From positions 1 to 59,617 of the forward strand of contig JAKIUF010000027.1 in assembly GCA_021647705.1 (NCBI GenBank): DNA of 59,617 nucleotides. Direction: 5' to 3'. The DNA is from Gammaproteobacteria bacterium (GTDB lineage: Bacteria; Pseudomonadota; Gammaproteobacteria; SZUA-152). Positions 19,086 to 28,514 of the stretch are shown piece after piece. Position 1 is the stretch's first letter, and each line of letters starts with the position of its first letter. The notes under the pieces are model-generated. The model did not search any database. It was not told where the DNA came from and was given only the letters and a program-made list of their open reading frames with translations. The position numbers were made by a program, and so were the translations under genes.

Positions 19086-19209
19086 GTTATTCAGTATCGT
19101 CAGAAGTGTTAACGCCTCGCAGCAGACTTAACCTTGAGGTTGTTGGTATTTCTGAGACTTGCCGGATTCATAACATTCACAAAATATGCTGTGAAAAAAG
19201 GGGTAAACA

Positions 19210-21453
19210 ATGAAAATCAAAATGTATAGTTTTGTTATTCTGCTCTTCGGCTTGTTGCTGATATCGGGTTGTGGAGGAGGTAATGCCAGCGATCCTGACC
19301 CCATCACCGACAGCGAGGAAGATGCTTTTGGTTTTGGTGAAATACAGATGGATGGCCAACTTGCCGAGGGAACTCGCCCGGTATTGGTGATGCTGGAAAA
19401 TGATTCCCGTTTTGCACCGTCCAGCCACGATGCCAGTTATTTTGATAGCCTCTTTTTTGGTTCCGGGGACAAAACGCTGGTGGGTTATTTCAGCGAAATG
19501 TCCAATGGCATATTCACCTGGAGCCGGGCAGGGGTGATCGGGCCCATCAATTACACGATGCCTGCCGATATCATTGCGGATCTGGAATTTGTTGATAATG
19601 ACGAGGATGCTCAGGCGGCGATACGGGCCAGGGGCGACCGCAAAAATGTCACACGGATTATTCAGGCGGCCATTGACTCGGGCTTTGATTTTTCACCTTA
19701 CGATACTAACGGCGATAACGTGATATGGCAGCGCGAGCTGGTCGTCGCCCGGGTGGTTAACGATGACAGTCCGGGCGGGTCGTTACGCGGTGGGCTAACC
19801 TGCCCGACTCAGACGAGGGCAGGGCAGCCTGACCTTGAGGTGTGTGTTGGCGTTATTTTATTGGGTGAGCATGTGGGTATTGCCACCATCGGTCATGAGC
19901 TGGCCCATTCGGTTGGTTGGGGGATGGACGAGTTATACGGCTCAGCGAGCCTGAGTCAGAATTACACCCTGATGGGGGCAACTATTTTTGGCGGCGATGA
20001 TGACCGGCAGGTTTTTCATCTGGACCCGCATTTCAAGATGCGCCTTGGCTGGATGCAGCCAAGGGTTTCCACTCTGATTCAGCCGACAGCCGGTAATGAA
20101 GGACGGTTTGGTTCGTGTACCTCGATTGCCCCTGCTCAGGCTTATCTGGGAGGAACAGGTTCGCTCAATCCGATAATTCTTTATGACGTGGTGCGCGGTA
20201 CCAACGAGTACCTGATGCTTGATTACCGTAACCCGGACATGGGAGGTTATGACGCCGATGTCCCTAGCAAGGGACTTGGCATCTGGTATGTAAAAACCAA
20301 CGATGACCATTCATTGCAACGAATAACTCCCGGTATTGGTGGCTGCTGTGATGATGCGACCAACTTCCTGTTATTTTCGCCGGATGGCACTCGTGGAAGC
20401 GGGGCGAGCCGACAACTCTGGAATAATAGTGACGGGATTTTCACCCTTAACTGGACCATGGATAATTCACCCACCAACGTCTATTTTGGTGTTAGCCCCC
20501 AACCCTTGTCTAACAGTATATTTGAGGTTGAATGGGCAACCGGCGGGGCGCTTGTTCCCAGAGTGGAGGAAGGTTTGTCGGGTGTTACTGCCGTTCATGG
20601 TGGCCTGGTTTCCATCAGCGGAGTGCTTGGTGTGGAAGACTTTGGTATTCGTACGGTGGGCCTGACGACTGACGGAACAGATTTTTACCCGATGGATGTG
20701 CAGTCGTGGCGGTGTGGTGAAATTACCGCACGGGTATCGCCCGGTGTGCCGGCGGGTGTTTACGAGATGCGTGTCTATGCCGATGCAGCGCGCACAACAT
20801 GGGATAATTTCCGACAGGTCACCGTTGATGATCTGGCACCCACAGTTGAAATTGTATCCCCGGGCGCTGGGGACAGATTCAGCGAGGCTGTGGACATTGT
20901 GCTTGAAGGGGAGAGTTTTGATCCCGGTGTGGGCAGTCTTGAGGACGATCAGGTCAGCTGGTATCTGGACGGTATCTTTTTTAGGAATGGTCATTCCAGC
21001 AGTATTCCGGCGGGTCGTCTCAGTCCCGGTTCCCATCAGGTTCGCTTTGACGGGACAGATGGTGTCAGTACGGTATCCACCCACATCAATATCATTATTG
21101 ATGCCGTTGTTGTGGGCGTAAACACGCCGCCATCCGCGCAAATTACTAGCCACAGCGATCCGGCTTCGGTATACGCGGATACTTTCGATGCCGGTGGATG
21201 GTACAAAATGGTGACCTTTACCGGGACCGGGGATGACGCTGAAGACGGAATACTTTCTGGTACAAGTCTGCAATGGATCGTACGTGACAGCGGCGGGGCG
21301 CTTGTTGCCAGTGGTACAGGAAACAGCCTGACAGCCAAACTTTACAGTGTTTGCAACGTGGTGACCTACAGCGTCGAATTAACAGTAACAGACAGTGAAG
21401 GTGAACCAGGCTCGGATATGCTTAATATCTTTGATGTTCATTTACTGTGTTGA
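19210..21453 (+). CDS. secreted M6-like zinc metalloprotease lipoprotein
   Basis: 747 residues with a lipoprotein signal (LLLISGC, Cys21). The catalytic site is GHELAHSVGWGMDELYG (His229, Glu230, His233), resembling the M6 family signature HExxHxxGxxDxY with one extra residue. Upstream lies a long pro- or substrate-domain. The region after ~residue 450 contains Ig/PKD-like beta domains (DLAPTVEIVSPGAGDRF; PPSAQITSHSDPA) and cysteines, likely for substrate or surface binding. The start has GGGGTAAACA before it. It is followed by a strong terminator, so it is its own unit. Base use looks like that of its neighbours. Confidence 0.75.
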   Translation: MKIKMYSFVILLFGLLLISGCGGGNASDPDPITDSEEDAFGFGEIQMDGQLAEGTRPVLVMLENDSRFAPSSHDASYFDSLFFGSGDKTLVGYFSEMSNGIFTWSRAGVIGPINYTMPADIIADLEFVDNDEDAQAAIRARGDRKNVTRIIQAAIDSGFDFSPYDTNGDNVIWQRELVVARVVNDDSPGGSLRGGLTCPTQTRAGQPDLEVCVGVILLGEHVGIATIGHELAHSVGWGMDELYGSASLSQNYTLMGATIFGGDDDRQVFHLDPHFKMRLGWMQPRVSTLIQPTAGNEGRFGSCTSIAPAQAYLGGTGSLNPIILYDVVRGTNEYLMLDYRNPDMGGYDADVPSKGLGIWYVKTNDDHSLQRITPGIGGCCDDATNFLLFSPDGTRGSGASRQLWNNSDGIFTLNWTMDNSPTNVYFGVSPQPLSNSIFEVEWATGGALVPRVEEGLSGVTAVHGGLVSISGVLGVEDFGIRTVGLTTDGTDFYPMDVQSWRCGEITARVSPGVPAGVYEMRVYADAARTTWDNFRQVTVDDLAPTVEIVSPGAGDRFSEAVDIVLEGESFDPGVGSLEDDQVSWYLDGIFFRNGHSSSIPAGRLSPGSHQVRFDGTDGVSTVSTHINIIIDAVVVGVNTPPSAQITSHSDPASVYADTFDAGGWYKMVTFTGTGDDAEDGILSGTSLQWIVRDSGGALVASGTGNSLTAKLYSVCNVVTYSVELTVTDSEGEPGSDMLNIFDVHLLC

Positions 21454-21481
21454 ATACGACGGTGGTGCGTTAACCGCTAAC

Positions 21482-21524
21482 AGGCTGCTGAAAAGCGTTG
21501 CTTTTCGGCAGCCTTTCTTTTTCG
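21482..21524 (+). terminator. intrinsic terminator after the M6-like protease
   Basis: AGGCTGCTGAAAAG-CGTTG-CTTTTCGGCAGCCT, a long near-perfect stem, followed by TTCTTTTTC. Confidence 0.9.
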
Positions 21525-21614
21525 GTTTCTGTTTTTCAGGAAATACCGAAAAATTATCGCCCCGGCATTTTTGTCACCCTCCCCTCTGTGGCCCGAACCA
21601 CGTACAATCCACAG

Positions 21615-22130
21615 ATGCGTTATTTACTGACACTCATCCTCTTGATATCACTCACTGCCTGCGGTTTCCACCTGCGTGGTTCAGTGCAGTTGCCCCCGGA
21701 GCTGGCTGAAATGGCCTTACAGGACGGAAGTCCGGCAACGGATATCCTGCCTGAGCTGCGGCGTGCGTTGAAAAATGAAAATATCCGCCTTAGCGAGACC
21801 GCACCACTGGTATTGCAACTAAAGTCAGAGCAATACGGCAAGCGGGTGCTGTCAGTGGATTCATCCGGTCGCGCACAGGAATATGGCCTGAGCTATACGG
21901 TACGTTTTTTGTTAAAAAGAGAGGCCATGTTGGGTGAAAACGACGCGGTGTGGTTGACGGAGCAGACCGTCACCGAGTCCCGCGATCTGCGTTTTGATGC
22001 CAATGCCGTGCTGGGTACCGCCAGTGAAGAGACATTACTAAAAACAGAAATGCGCCGTGATGCTGTATTACAGATTCTGCGTCGTTTACAGAAAGCCAAA
22101 AGGCATACACCCGCGCCGGAGCCAAAATGA
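21615..22130 (+). CDS. lptE: LptE, LPS-assembly lipoprotein
   Basis: Outer-membrane lipoprotein plugging the LptD barrel during LPS export. The ATG at 21615 gives MRYLLTLILLISLTACGFHL, a classical signal with lipobox LTAC and the conserved CGFHLRG. The 171 residues fit LptE. It overlaps holA by four bases (ATGA). In many gammaproteobacteria leuS precedes it; here a protease gene and terminator do. Confidence 0.93.
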   Translation: MRYLLTLILLISLTACGFHLRGSVQLPPELAEMALQDGSPATDILPELRRALKNENIRLSETAPLVLQLKSEQYGKRVLSVDSSGRAQEYGLSYTVRFLLKREAMLGENDAVWLTEQTVTESRDLRFDANAVLGTASEETLLKTEMRRDAVLQILRRLQKAKRHTPAPEPK

Positions 22131-23146
22131 AAATTTTCCCGGATAAACTCGAAGCACAGTTAAAAAACACCCTGCTGCCTATTTATTTTTTCAGTGGTGA
22201 CGAACCGTTGCAACTGAACGAAGCTGCCGATGCGGTGCGCCGCCATGCCCGTGAGCAGGATTTTACCGAGCGGGAAGTCATGCATGTCGAAAAAGGTTTC
22301 GACTGGAATGAACTGCTAATGGCCAGCAATGCCTTGTCGCTGTTCGCTGAAAAACGAGTGATTGATTTGCGCCTGCCTTCGGGCAAACCGGGCAAGGACG
22401 GTGGTGCAGCACTGGTGGAATATGCGGAGCGCCCGCCGGAAGACACAGTGTTGCTGATCAGCAGTGGCAAGGTGGACAAACGCTCGCAATCAGCGAAATG
22501 GTACAAAGCCCTGGACAAGGTGGGGGCGACATTACAGGTGTGGCCAGTGGACGCAGCGGAGATGCCACGCTGGCTGGATCAGCGTCTGCGTTCCCGTGGC
22601 ATGCAGCCGGAGCGGGATGCGGTGCGTATTATTGCTGAACGGATGGAAGGTAATTTATTGGCCGCTGCACAGGAAGTGGACAAACTGGTGCTGCTCAACG
22701 GTGCAGGTCCGCTGTCTGCCGAACAGGTGGAAGTGGCGGTGGCCGATAGTGCCCGTTTTGACGTTTTCGGGCTGGTGGATGCCGCTTTGATGGGGGATAC
22801 ACCACGACTGACACGCATGCTGGATGGTTTGCGTGGCGAAGGTGTGGAGCCCATATTAGTGCTGTGGGCGTTGACTCGCGAGCTGCGCAACCTTGCCGAT
22901 ATGGCCGCTCAAATTGAAAGCGGCAAAGGCATGGATAGCGTGTTAGCCCGTGTCTGGGGCAAGCGCAAAGGGCCGGTGAAGGTCGGGTTGCAACGCCATA
23001 ATCGTGTACGCTGGCAGCAGATGTTGCGTCGTGCTGCACGGTTGGATCGTGTAATAAAAGGCGCAGCATCGGGCAATGCCTGGGATGAGTTGTTACAATT
23101 GACGTTATTGATGGCCGGAGTGCGGTTATTTCGGGCGGCCGGTTGA
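22127..23146 (+). CDS. holA: HolA, DNA polymerase III delta subunit
   Basis: Clamp-loader subunit that opens the beta clamp. The 339 residues show the delta pattern: PIYFFSGDEPLQLNEAADAV near the N-terminus, LSLFAEKRVIDLRLPSGKPG, then LLISSGKVDKRSQSAKWYKAL, and a helical C-terminal collar domain (DAALMGDTPRLTRMLDGLR). Translation is coupled to lptE by the ATGA overlap. Confidence 0.95.
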   Translation: MKIFPDKLEAQLKNTLLPIYFFSGDEPLQLNEAADAVRRHAREQDFTEREVMHVEKGFDWNELLMASNALSLFAEKRVIDLRLPSGKPGKDGGAALVEYAERPPEDTVLLISSGKVDKRSQSAKWYKALDKVGATLQVWPVDAAEMPRWLDQRLRSRGMQPERDAVRIIAERMEGNLLAAAQEVDKLVLLNGAGPLSAEQVEVAVADSARFDVFGLVDAALMGDTPRLTRMLDGLRGEGVEPILVLWALTRELRNLADMAAQIESGKGMDSVLARVWGKRKGPVKVGLQRHNRVRWQQMLRRAARLDRVIKGAASGNAWDELLQLTLLMAGVRLFRAAG

Positions 23147-23159
23147 TTGAACGAGCTAT

Positions 23160-23182
23160 AAGGTGAGCAGTGCCCACCCTAC
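23160..23182. repeat. family C half repeat
   Basis: GGTGAGCAGTGCCCACCCTA, matching the right half of the complete copy at 2472-2540. It sits in the holA-proA gap. Confidence 0.6.
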
Positions 23183-23204
23183 GAATAAAGAAGAGTCTAT
23201 AACA

Positions 23205-24461
23205 ATGGATATCAAGCATTACATGACCGGGCTGGGTGAAAAGGCCCGTCACGCTTCGCGCGCCATGGCGCGTGCTGACACGGGGGCAAAGAATGCCGCG
23301 TTGCTGCATATTGCCGATGCGATTATGACTGCGCAGGCGGTGCTTATTGCGGAGAATGCCCGGGATCTGGAACAGGGTAAACAGGACGGGCTTGATGCCG
23401 CGTTGCTGGACCGGCTGGAACTTAATGCCGAACGCATTGCGGGTATGGCGGAGGGGTTGCGCCAGATTGCCGCATTGCCAGATCCCGTGGGTGAAATCAG
23501 TGATCTCAATTACCGCCCTTCCGGGATTCAGGTAGGCAAGATGCGCGTGCCATTGGGTGTCATTGGGATCATTTACGAATCACGTCCCAACGTAACAGCG
23601 GATGCGGCGGCATTGTGTCTGAAGTCGGGTAATGCGGCGATTTTACGCGGCGGTTCCGAAGCCAGACATTCCAATCAGGCCATTGCCACAGTGATTCACG
23701 CCGGGCTGGAAAAAGCCGGGTTACCACAGGATGCCGTGCAGGTCATTGCCACCACGGACCGTGCTGCGGTAGGTGAGTTGATCACCATGCCACAGTTTGT
23801 AGATGTTATCGTGCCGCGTGGTGGCAAGGGGCTTATTGAGCGCATCAGTGCTGAAGCCAGAGTGCCGGTGATCAAACATTTGCACGGTGTGTGTCATGTA
23901 TACATCGATGGTGAAGCCGATCTCGACAAGGCTGTGGCGATTGCCTTTAATGCCAAATGTCATCGTTATGGCGTGTGCAATGCGATGGAAACGTTATTGG
24001 TGGACGCATCGGTGGCTGCCGAAGTATTACCGCGTCTGGCCACCGAGTATGCGAAGGAAAATGTTGAACTGCGCGGTTGCGCACGTACACGGGATATTTT
24101 ATCCGGCATCAATGCTGCGAGCGACGAAGACTGGGACGAGGAATATCTTGCACCGGTTTTATCGATTCGTGTGGTGGATGGTCTGGATGGTGCTGTTTCT
24201 CACATACACCAACACAGTTCCGGGCATACCGAATCCATTGTCACTGAAAACTACACCCGTGCGCGGCGTTTTCTTGCGGAAGTGGATTCTTCATCGGTGA
24301 TGGTTAATGCTTCCACACGTTTTGCCGATGGGTTTGAATATGGGCTGGGTGCCGAAATCGGTATCAGCACCGACAAGATTCATGTCCGCGGGCCGGTGGG
24401 GCTCGAAGGGCTCACGTCGCAAAAATATATTGTGTTGGGCGATGGGCACATCAGAGGTTAA
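23205..24461 (+). CDS. proA: ProA, gamma-glutamyl phosphate reductase
   Basis: NADPH-dependent reduction of glutamyl 5-phosphate to the semialdehyde in proline synthesis. The 418-residue protein from the ATG at 23205 ([20 protein letters not shown]) is of usual length; an internal ATG at 23223 is the alternative start. Family motifs: [40 protein letters not shown], and the catalytic Cys in [18 protein letters not shown]. The C-terminus has [18 protein letters not shown]. Insertion of proA between holA and nadD is a known gammaproteobacterial arrangement. Confidence 0.96.
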   Translation: MDIKHYMTGLGEKARHASRAMARADTGAKNAALLHIADAIMTAQAVLIAENARDLEQGKQDGLDAALLDRLELNAERIAGMAEGLRQIAALPDPVGEISDLNYRPSGIQVGKMRVPLGVIGIIYESRPNVTADAAALCLKSGNAAILRGGSEARHSNQAIATVIHAGLEKAGLPQDAVQVIATTDRAAVGELITMPQFVDVIVPRGGKGLIERISAEARVPVIKHLHGVCHVYIDGEADLDKAVAIAFNAKCHRYGVCNAMETLLVDASVAAEVLPRLATEYAKENVELRGCARTRDILSGINAASDEDWDEEYLAPVLSIRVVDGLDGAVSHIHQHSSGHTESIVTENYTRARRFLAEVDSSSVMVNASTRFADGFEYGLGAEIGISTDKIHVRGPVGLEGLTSQKYIVLGDGHIRG

Positions 24462-24522
24462 TTGAAACAGAATGTGGCATCTTGAAATTTAGCTATTCCC
24501 TCTCTGTCATCCGGTACTGTTC

Positions 24523-25242
24523 ATGATCGGTATCTTCGGTGGCACCTTCGATCCCGTGCATTTCGGCCACCTGCGTCCGGCGCTGGATGTGAAGCAGGCG
24601 TTGGGATTGGATGAGATGCGCATGATTCCCTCCTTTAAACCACCGCATCGGATACAGCCTGTGGCCAACCCCGGGCAACGCCTGACCATGTTACGCGCAG
24701 CTGTGGGTGACGAGCCGGATTTACAGATCGACAATTGTGAAATGCTGCGTGAGGGGGAGTCCTTTATGGTGGACACCTTGACCTGCCTGCGCGATGAGTC
24801 CGGTGACGAACCGGTGTGTCTGGTATTGGGGGTGGATGCCTTTTTAAAGTTAGATGAGTGGCATCGTTGGCGGGAGATCCCCGAGTTGGTGCATATTGTG
24901 GTGACCCATCGTCCTGGCTGGCAACTGGACATGAATGCGGCAAGCCCGGAACTACAGGCATTGTGGCGTGAACGACAGGTGACAGACAGTGCTGCATTGG
25001 CTGCCCGTCCGGCAGGCAGGATCATTTTGCAGGCGGTGACATCACTGGAAATTTCTGCAACGCAGATTCGTGCTCTGGTGGCAGCGGGTAAGAGCCCTCG
25101 TTATTTATTGCCCGATAAGGTGTGGAATCTGATTCGCATGCACGGTTTGTATGGGTTTGCGGCGACGAATAATCTGTCAAAAACAAGGGTAAAAGCCAAA
25201 CCTGGCAAAAACAGAAACAGAACTCTTAGGATAAACAAATGA
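24523..25242 (+). CDS. nadD: NadD, nicotinate mononucleotide adenylyltransferase
   Basis: Adenylates NaMN in NAD synthesis. The start [20 protein letters not shown] contains the nucleotidyltransferase HxGH motif, and [21 protein letters not shown] is the second ATP-binding signature. The 239-residue protein has a basic C-terminal extension beyond the usual end ([20 protein letters not shown]). The first four bases of rsfS overlap its stop. Confidence 0.95.
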   Translation: MIGIFGGTFDPVHFGHLRPALDVKQALGLDEMRMIPSFKPPHRIQPVANPGQRLTMLRAAVGDEPDLQIDNCEMLREGESFMVDTLTCLRDESGDEPVCLVLGVDAFLKLDEWHRWREIPELVHIVVTHRPGWQLDMNAASPELQALWRERQVTDSAALAARPAGRIILQAVTSLEISATQIRALVAAGKSPRYLLPDKVWNLIRMHGLYGFAATNNLSKTRVKAKPGKNRNRTLRINK

Positions 25243-25592
25243 AGGTAGATGAATTAACTCAACTCGCTTTTGATGCACTGGATGATTTGAAAGCGGTGGA
25301 TGTACGAGTGCTGGATGTGCGTGAAAAAACCAACGTTACGGATGTGATGGTGATTGCCACCGGCACATCGGCCCGGCATGTAAAATCATTGGCAGACAAT
25401 GTGATTGTTAAAGCCAAACAGAGCGGTGAAACGCCCATAGGTATCGAAGGCGAAGAAACCGGTGAATGGGTGTTGGTGGATTTGGGCGACGTAGTCGTGC
25501 ATGTATTGCAGGCAGAAACCCGTGACTTTTATCAGTTGGAAAAGTTATGGGACACGGAACCTGTGAGCCAACCTGAATCATCTAACGGCTAG
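25239..25592 (+). CDS. rsfS: RsfS, ribosomal silencing factor
   Basis: Binds uL14 and blocks subunit joining when nutrients are short (family knowledge). The 117 residues show the Iojap pattern: [59 protein letters not shown], and FYQLEKLW at the end. The ATGA overlap with nadD implies coupling. Confidence 0.95.
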   Translation: MKVDELTQLAFDALDDLKAVDVRVLDVREKTNVTDVMVIATGTSARHVKSLADNVIVKAKQSGETPIGIEGEETGEWVLVDLGDVVVHVLQAETRDFYQLEKLWDTEPVSQPESSNG

Positions 25593-25618
25593 TAGTCTGT
25601 TTTACGGTTGCCTGACTC

Positions 25619-26086
25619 ATGCGTATTGTGTTGATTGCTGTTGGTCATAAAATGCCCTCCTGGGTGGAGCAGGGTTATCAGGAATACGCACGCAGATTAC
25701 CTGCGGATTGCTCGTTACAGTTAGTGGAAATTCCCGCAGGCAAACGGGGTAAAGGCGCAGACATTGCCCGTATTACCCGGCAGGAAGGTGAAAAAATGTT
25801 GTCTGCTGTGCCCAAAGGTGCGCACATCGTTACCCTGGAAGTCACTGGCCGGGCCTGGAGTACCGAAAATTTATCGAATGAGCTGGATAACTGGCTGCAC
25901 GATGGTCGTGATGTGGCATTGTTAGTGGGTGGTCCCGAAGGCTTGGCGAAGGAATGTGTCGCGCAGGCCGGGCAGCGCTGGTCACTCTCTAATCTTACTT
26001 TGCCACACCCGCTGGTGCGGGTTGTGGTGGCCGAGCAGCTCTATCGGGCTTGGAGCATTTTACAGAACCATCCTTATCATCGCTGA
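25619..26086 (+). CDS. rlmH: RlmH, 23S rRNA pseudouridine-1915 N3-methyltransferase
   Basis: SPOUT methyltransferase that modifies helix 69 of 23S rRNA in the 70S ribosome. The 155-residue length is exact for the family. Seen: [30 protein letters not shown]-knot LLVGGPEGL, and the C-terminal [20 protein letters not shown] with YHR at the end. It follows rsfS by 26 bp. Confidence 0.97.
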   Translation: MRIVLIAVGHKMPSWVEQGYQEYARRLPADCSLQLVEIPAGKRGKGADIARITRQEGEKMLSAVPKGAHIVTLEVTGRAWSTENLSNELDNWLHDGRDVALLVGGPEGLAKECVAQAGQRWSLSNLTLPHPLVRVVVAEQLYRAWSILQNHPYHR

Positions 26087-26139
26087 AAAGTGCGGGTAAT
26101 ATAAATAACGGATGTGACGCGCTCGAATAACGAATCAAT

Positions 26140-26281
26140 GACTGAAACCTGCGCGATACCAGAAGCTCTCAGACAATCGTTCCAGTGTATTGGGAGGTTG
26201 TGTTGTCGTGCTACTGACAAGTAGCGCATTAAATACCCGGTGATTTTTAAAACTGATGTGTTAAGCACCTAATTCATATTT
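26140..26281 (-). repeat. family B element, copy B2 (lacks both internal hairpins)
   Basis: On the minus strand it begins AAATATGAATTAGGTGCTTA and continues ATCACCGGGTATTTAATGCG, ACTTGTCAGTAGCACGACAA, CCTCCCAATACACTGGAACG and ends near ACTGAAAC. Compared with B1, B3 and B4 the ~80-bp family A hairpin is absent, with a single TTAA-like sequence at 26229-26232 in its place. It fills the rlmH-maf gap. Confidence 0.75.
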
Positions 26282-26350
26282 AAGGCCTGCGTAACATCCG
26301 TCAATAATGATGCTTATCTGCTTATGATGACCTACCTGAAATAACGCCCC

Positions 26351-26956
26351 ATGCGCCTGCCCGATCTATATCTTGCTTCTGCTTCCCCTCGTCGCCGTGA
26401 ATTGCTGGCACAAATCGGTTTAAGAGTTGACGTTGTTTCACAATCAGTGACGGAGCACCTGCTCGACAATGAGTCTCCTGAAGATTATGTGCAGCGTTTG
26501 GCCCTGGAAAAGGCACAAGCAGGATTGCGGGTGCCTGATATACATCGGCAATGTCCCGTGTTGGGGGCGGATACGGCTGTCGTGATGGATGATTGCATTC
26601 TGGGTAAACCCGCAAGCGAAGCGGCGGCACTGGCGATGCTGAAGCAGTTGTCAGGACGTACACATCGGGTTTTGTCAGCCGTAGCCGTGGTGGGGAAAGA
26701 CAATCTCGGGCAAGATAGGGTCGAGACATGTCTCAGTCAGAGCCGGGTACGCTTTCGGCGCATTGATGAACAGGAATGCCTGGCTTACTGGCACACCGGT
26801 GAACCGGCAGACAAGGCTGGTGCCTATGGTATTCAGGGCTTGGGTGCGGTATTTATCGAGCATCTTGAAGGCAGTTATTCGGGGGTGATGGGATTACCGC
26901 TATTTGAAACCAGCGAACTCTTGTACCGGTTTGGCATCAAAGTGTTACGCAAATAA
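26351..26956 (+). CDS. maf: Maf-like nucleoside triphosphate pyrophosphatase (YhdE type)
   Basis: House-cleaning dNTP/NTP pyrophosphatase; the YhdE branch prefers dTTP and UTP. Seen: [19 protein letters not shown] (SxSPRR), [10 protein letters not shown] with the metal-binding Asp, [17 protein letters not shown], and [20 protein letters not shown]. Length 201 residues. It precedes rng, as in most gammaproteobacteria. Confidence 0.93.
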   Translation: MRLPDLYLASASPRRRELLAQIGLRVDVVSQSVTEHLLDNESPEDYVQRLALEKAQAGLRVPDIHRQCPVLGADTAVVMDDCILGKPASEAAALAMLKQLSGRTHRVLSAVAVVGKDNLGQDRVETCLSQSRVRFRRIDEQECLAYWHTGEPADKAGAYGIQGLGAVFIEHLEGSYSGVMGLPLFETSELLYRFGIKVLRK

Positions 26957-26980
26957 TGACAAGGATCAATAAATAACACC

Positions 26981-28468
26981 ATGAATGAAGAGATTCTGAT
27001 TAATGTGACCCCCCGCGAAACCCGGGTGGCGATGGTGGAAAACGGCGTGCTGCAAGAGTTGTTTATTGAACGCACCAGTCGCCGTGGTCTGGTGGGCAAT
27101 ATTTATCGTGGCAAGGTAGTACGGGTACTGCCGGGCATGCAGGCAGCTTTCATTGATATTGGTCGTGAGCGTACGGCATTTTTGCATGCCTCTGACATTA
27201 TAGGCCGCACAAAAAATGGTAATGGCTCGGGTGACGGCAATACGGAAAATGGCAAGTCCCCCGATAATATTGTTGATCTTTTGCATCAGGGCCAGGAATT
27301 GCTGGTGCAGGTGGTGAAAGACCCTCTGGGCAGTAAAGGTGCGCGATTGACGACACATCTTTCTGTTGCCGCGCGTTTTTTGGTGTACATGCCGGGCGAA
27401 GATCATATTGGTGTTTCGCAAAAAATTGAAGATGAGGCTGAACGACAACGTCTGCGTGATTTGTTGGTGGCCCTGTCTGAAGAGCTGGGCACGGGAGGTT
27501 ATATTGTGCGCACCGTGGCGGATGGTGTCAGTGAACAGGAATTGCGCGCCGATGTGGAGTTTTTGCATAAACTGTGGGAAGAAATTCAGGAGCGTGAAAA
27601 AACCTGTGGCCCCGGTATGCTGGTACACGGTGATTTATCTCTGGTGATGCGCACCATGCGTGATCAGGTAGATATTGATATTGAAAAAGTGCGTATCGAT
27701 TCACGTGAAAACTATGAGCGAGCGAAAAAGTTTGCCAGTAAATTTATCCCGGCCATGGCAGATCGTATTGAATACTACCCGGGGGAACGCCCCATTTTTG
27801 ATCTTTACGGTATCGAAGATGAAATACAAAAAGCCTTGAGCCGTAAAGTGCAATTGAAGTCAGGTGGGTATCTCATTGTGGATCAAACCGAAGCGTTGAC
27901 CACTATTGATGTGAATACTGGCGCTTTTGTAGGCCACCGTAATCTCGAAGAAACCATTTTCAAAACCAATCTGGAAGCGACACTGGCCATTGCCCGGCAG
28001 CTGCGGCTACGCAACCTGGGCGGCATTATCATCCTTGATTTTATTGATATGACCGATGCCAGTCATCGTGAACAGGTGATGCGGGCACTGGAAAAAAACC
28101 TGGAACGAGACAAAGCCAAGAGTCATATTTGTGAAGTGTCCGGTCTGGGGCTGGTGGAAATGACCCGCAAGCGGACCCGCGAAAGTCTTGAACATGTGTT
28201 GTGCGAACCCTGTCCCTGTTGTGAAGGTCGGGGGTCAGTGCGCACAGCAGAAACGGTATGTTACGAAGTGTTTCGTGAATTGATTCGTGAATCACGCCAG
28301 TATGAAACCGAGCAGTTTTTGGTCTTGGCTTCACAAGAGGTCGTCGATTTAATGTTAGATGAAGAATCAGCGGGTGTGGCGGAGCTGGAAGAGTTTATTG
28401 GTCGGCCAATTCGTTTTCAGGTAGAAAGCCTTTACACCCAGGAACAGTTTGACGTGGTGTTAATGTGA
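26981..28468 (+). CDS. rng: RNase G
   Basis: Single-strand endoribonuclease that matures the 16S rRNA 5' end. The 495-residue protein starts MNEEILINVTPRETRVAMVE, has an S1 domain (GNIYRGKVVRVLPGMQAAFI), DNase-I-like catalytic residues in QTEALTTIDVNTGAFVG and GGIIILDFIDM, and the zinc-link CPCCEGRG. It lacks the long C-terminal scaffold of RNase E. Confidence 0.96.
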   Translation: MNEEILINVTPRETRVAMVENGVLQELFIERTSRRGLVGNIYRGKVVRVLPGMQAAFIDIGRERTAFLHASDIIGRTKNGNGSGDGNTENGKSPDNIVDLLHQGQELLVQVVKDPLGSKGARLTTHLSVAARFLVYMPGEDHIGVSQKIEDEAERQRLRDLLVALSEELGTGGYIVRTVADGVSEQELRADVEFLHKLWEEIQEREKTCGPGMLVHGDLSLVMRTMRDQVDIDIEKVRIDSRENYERAKKFASKFIPAMADRIEYYPGERPIFDLYGIEDEIQKALSRKVQLKSGGYLIVDQTEALTTIDVNTGAFVGHRNLEETIFKTNLEATLAIARQLRLRNLGGIIILDFIDMTDASHREQVMRALEKNLERDKAKSHICEVSGLGLVEMTRKRTRESLEHVLCEPCPCCEGRGSVRTAETVCYEVFRELIRESRQYETEQFLVLASQEVVDLMLDEESAGVAELEEFIGRPIRFQVESLYTQEQFDVVLM

Positions 28469-28514
28469 CTCTTCTTCGCCAATATTTGCATACCTGTGTT
28501 ACAGGCTGAAACTT

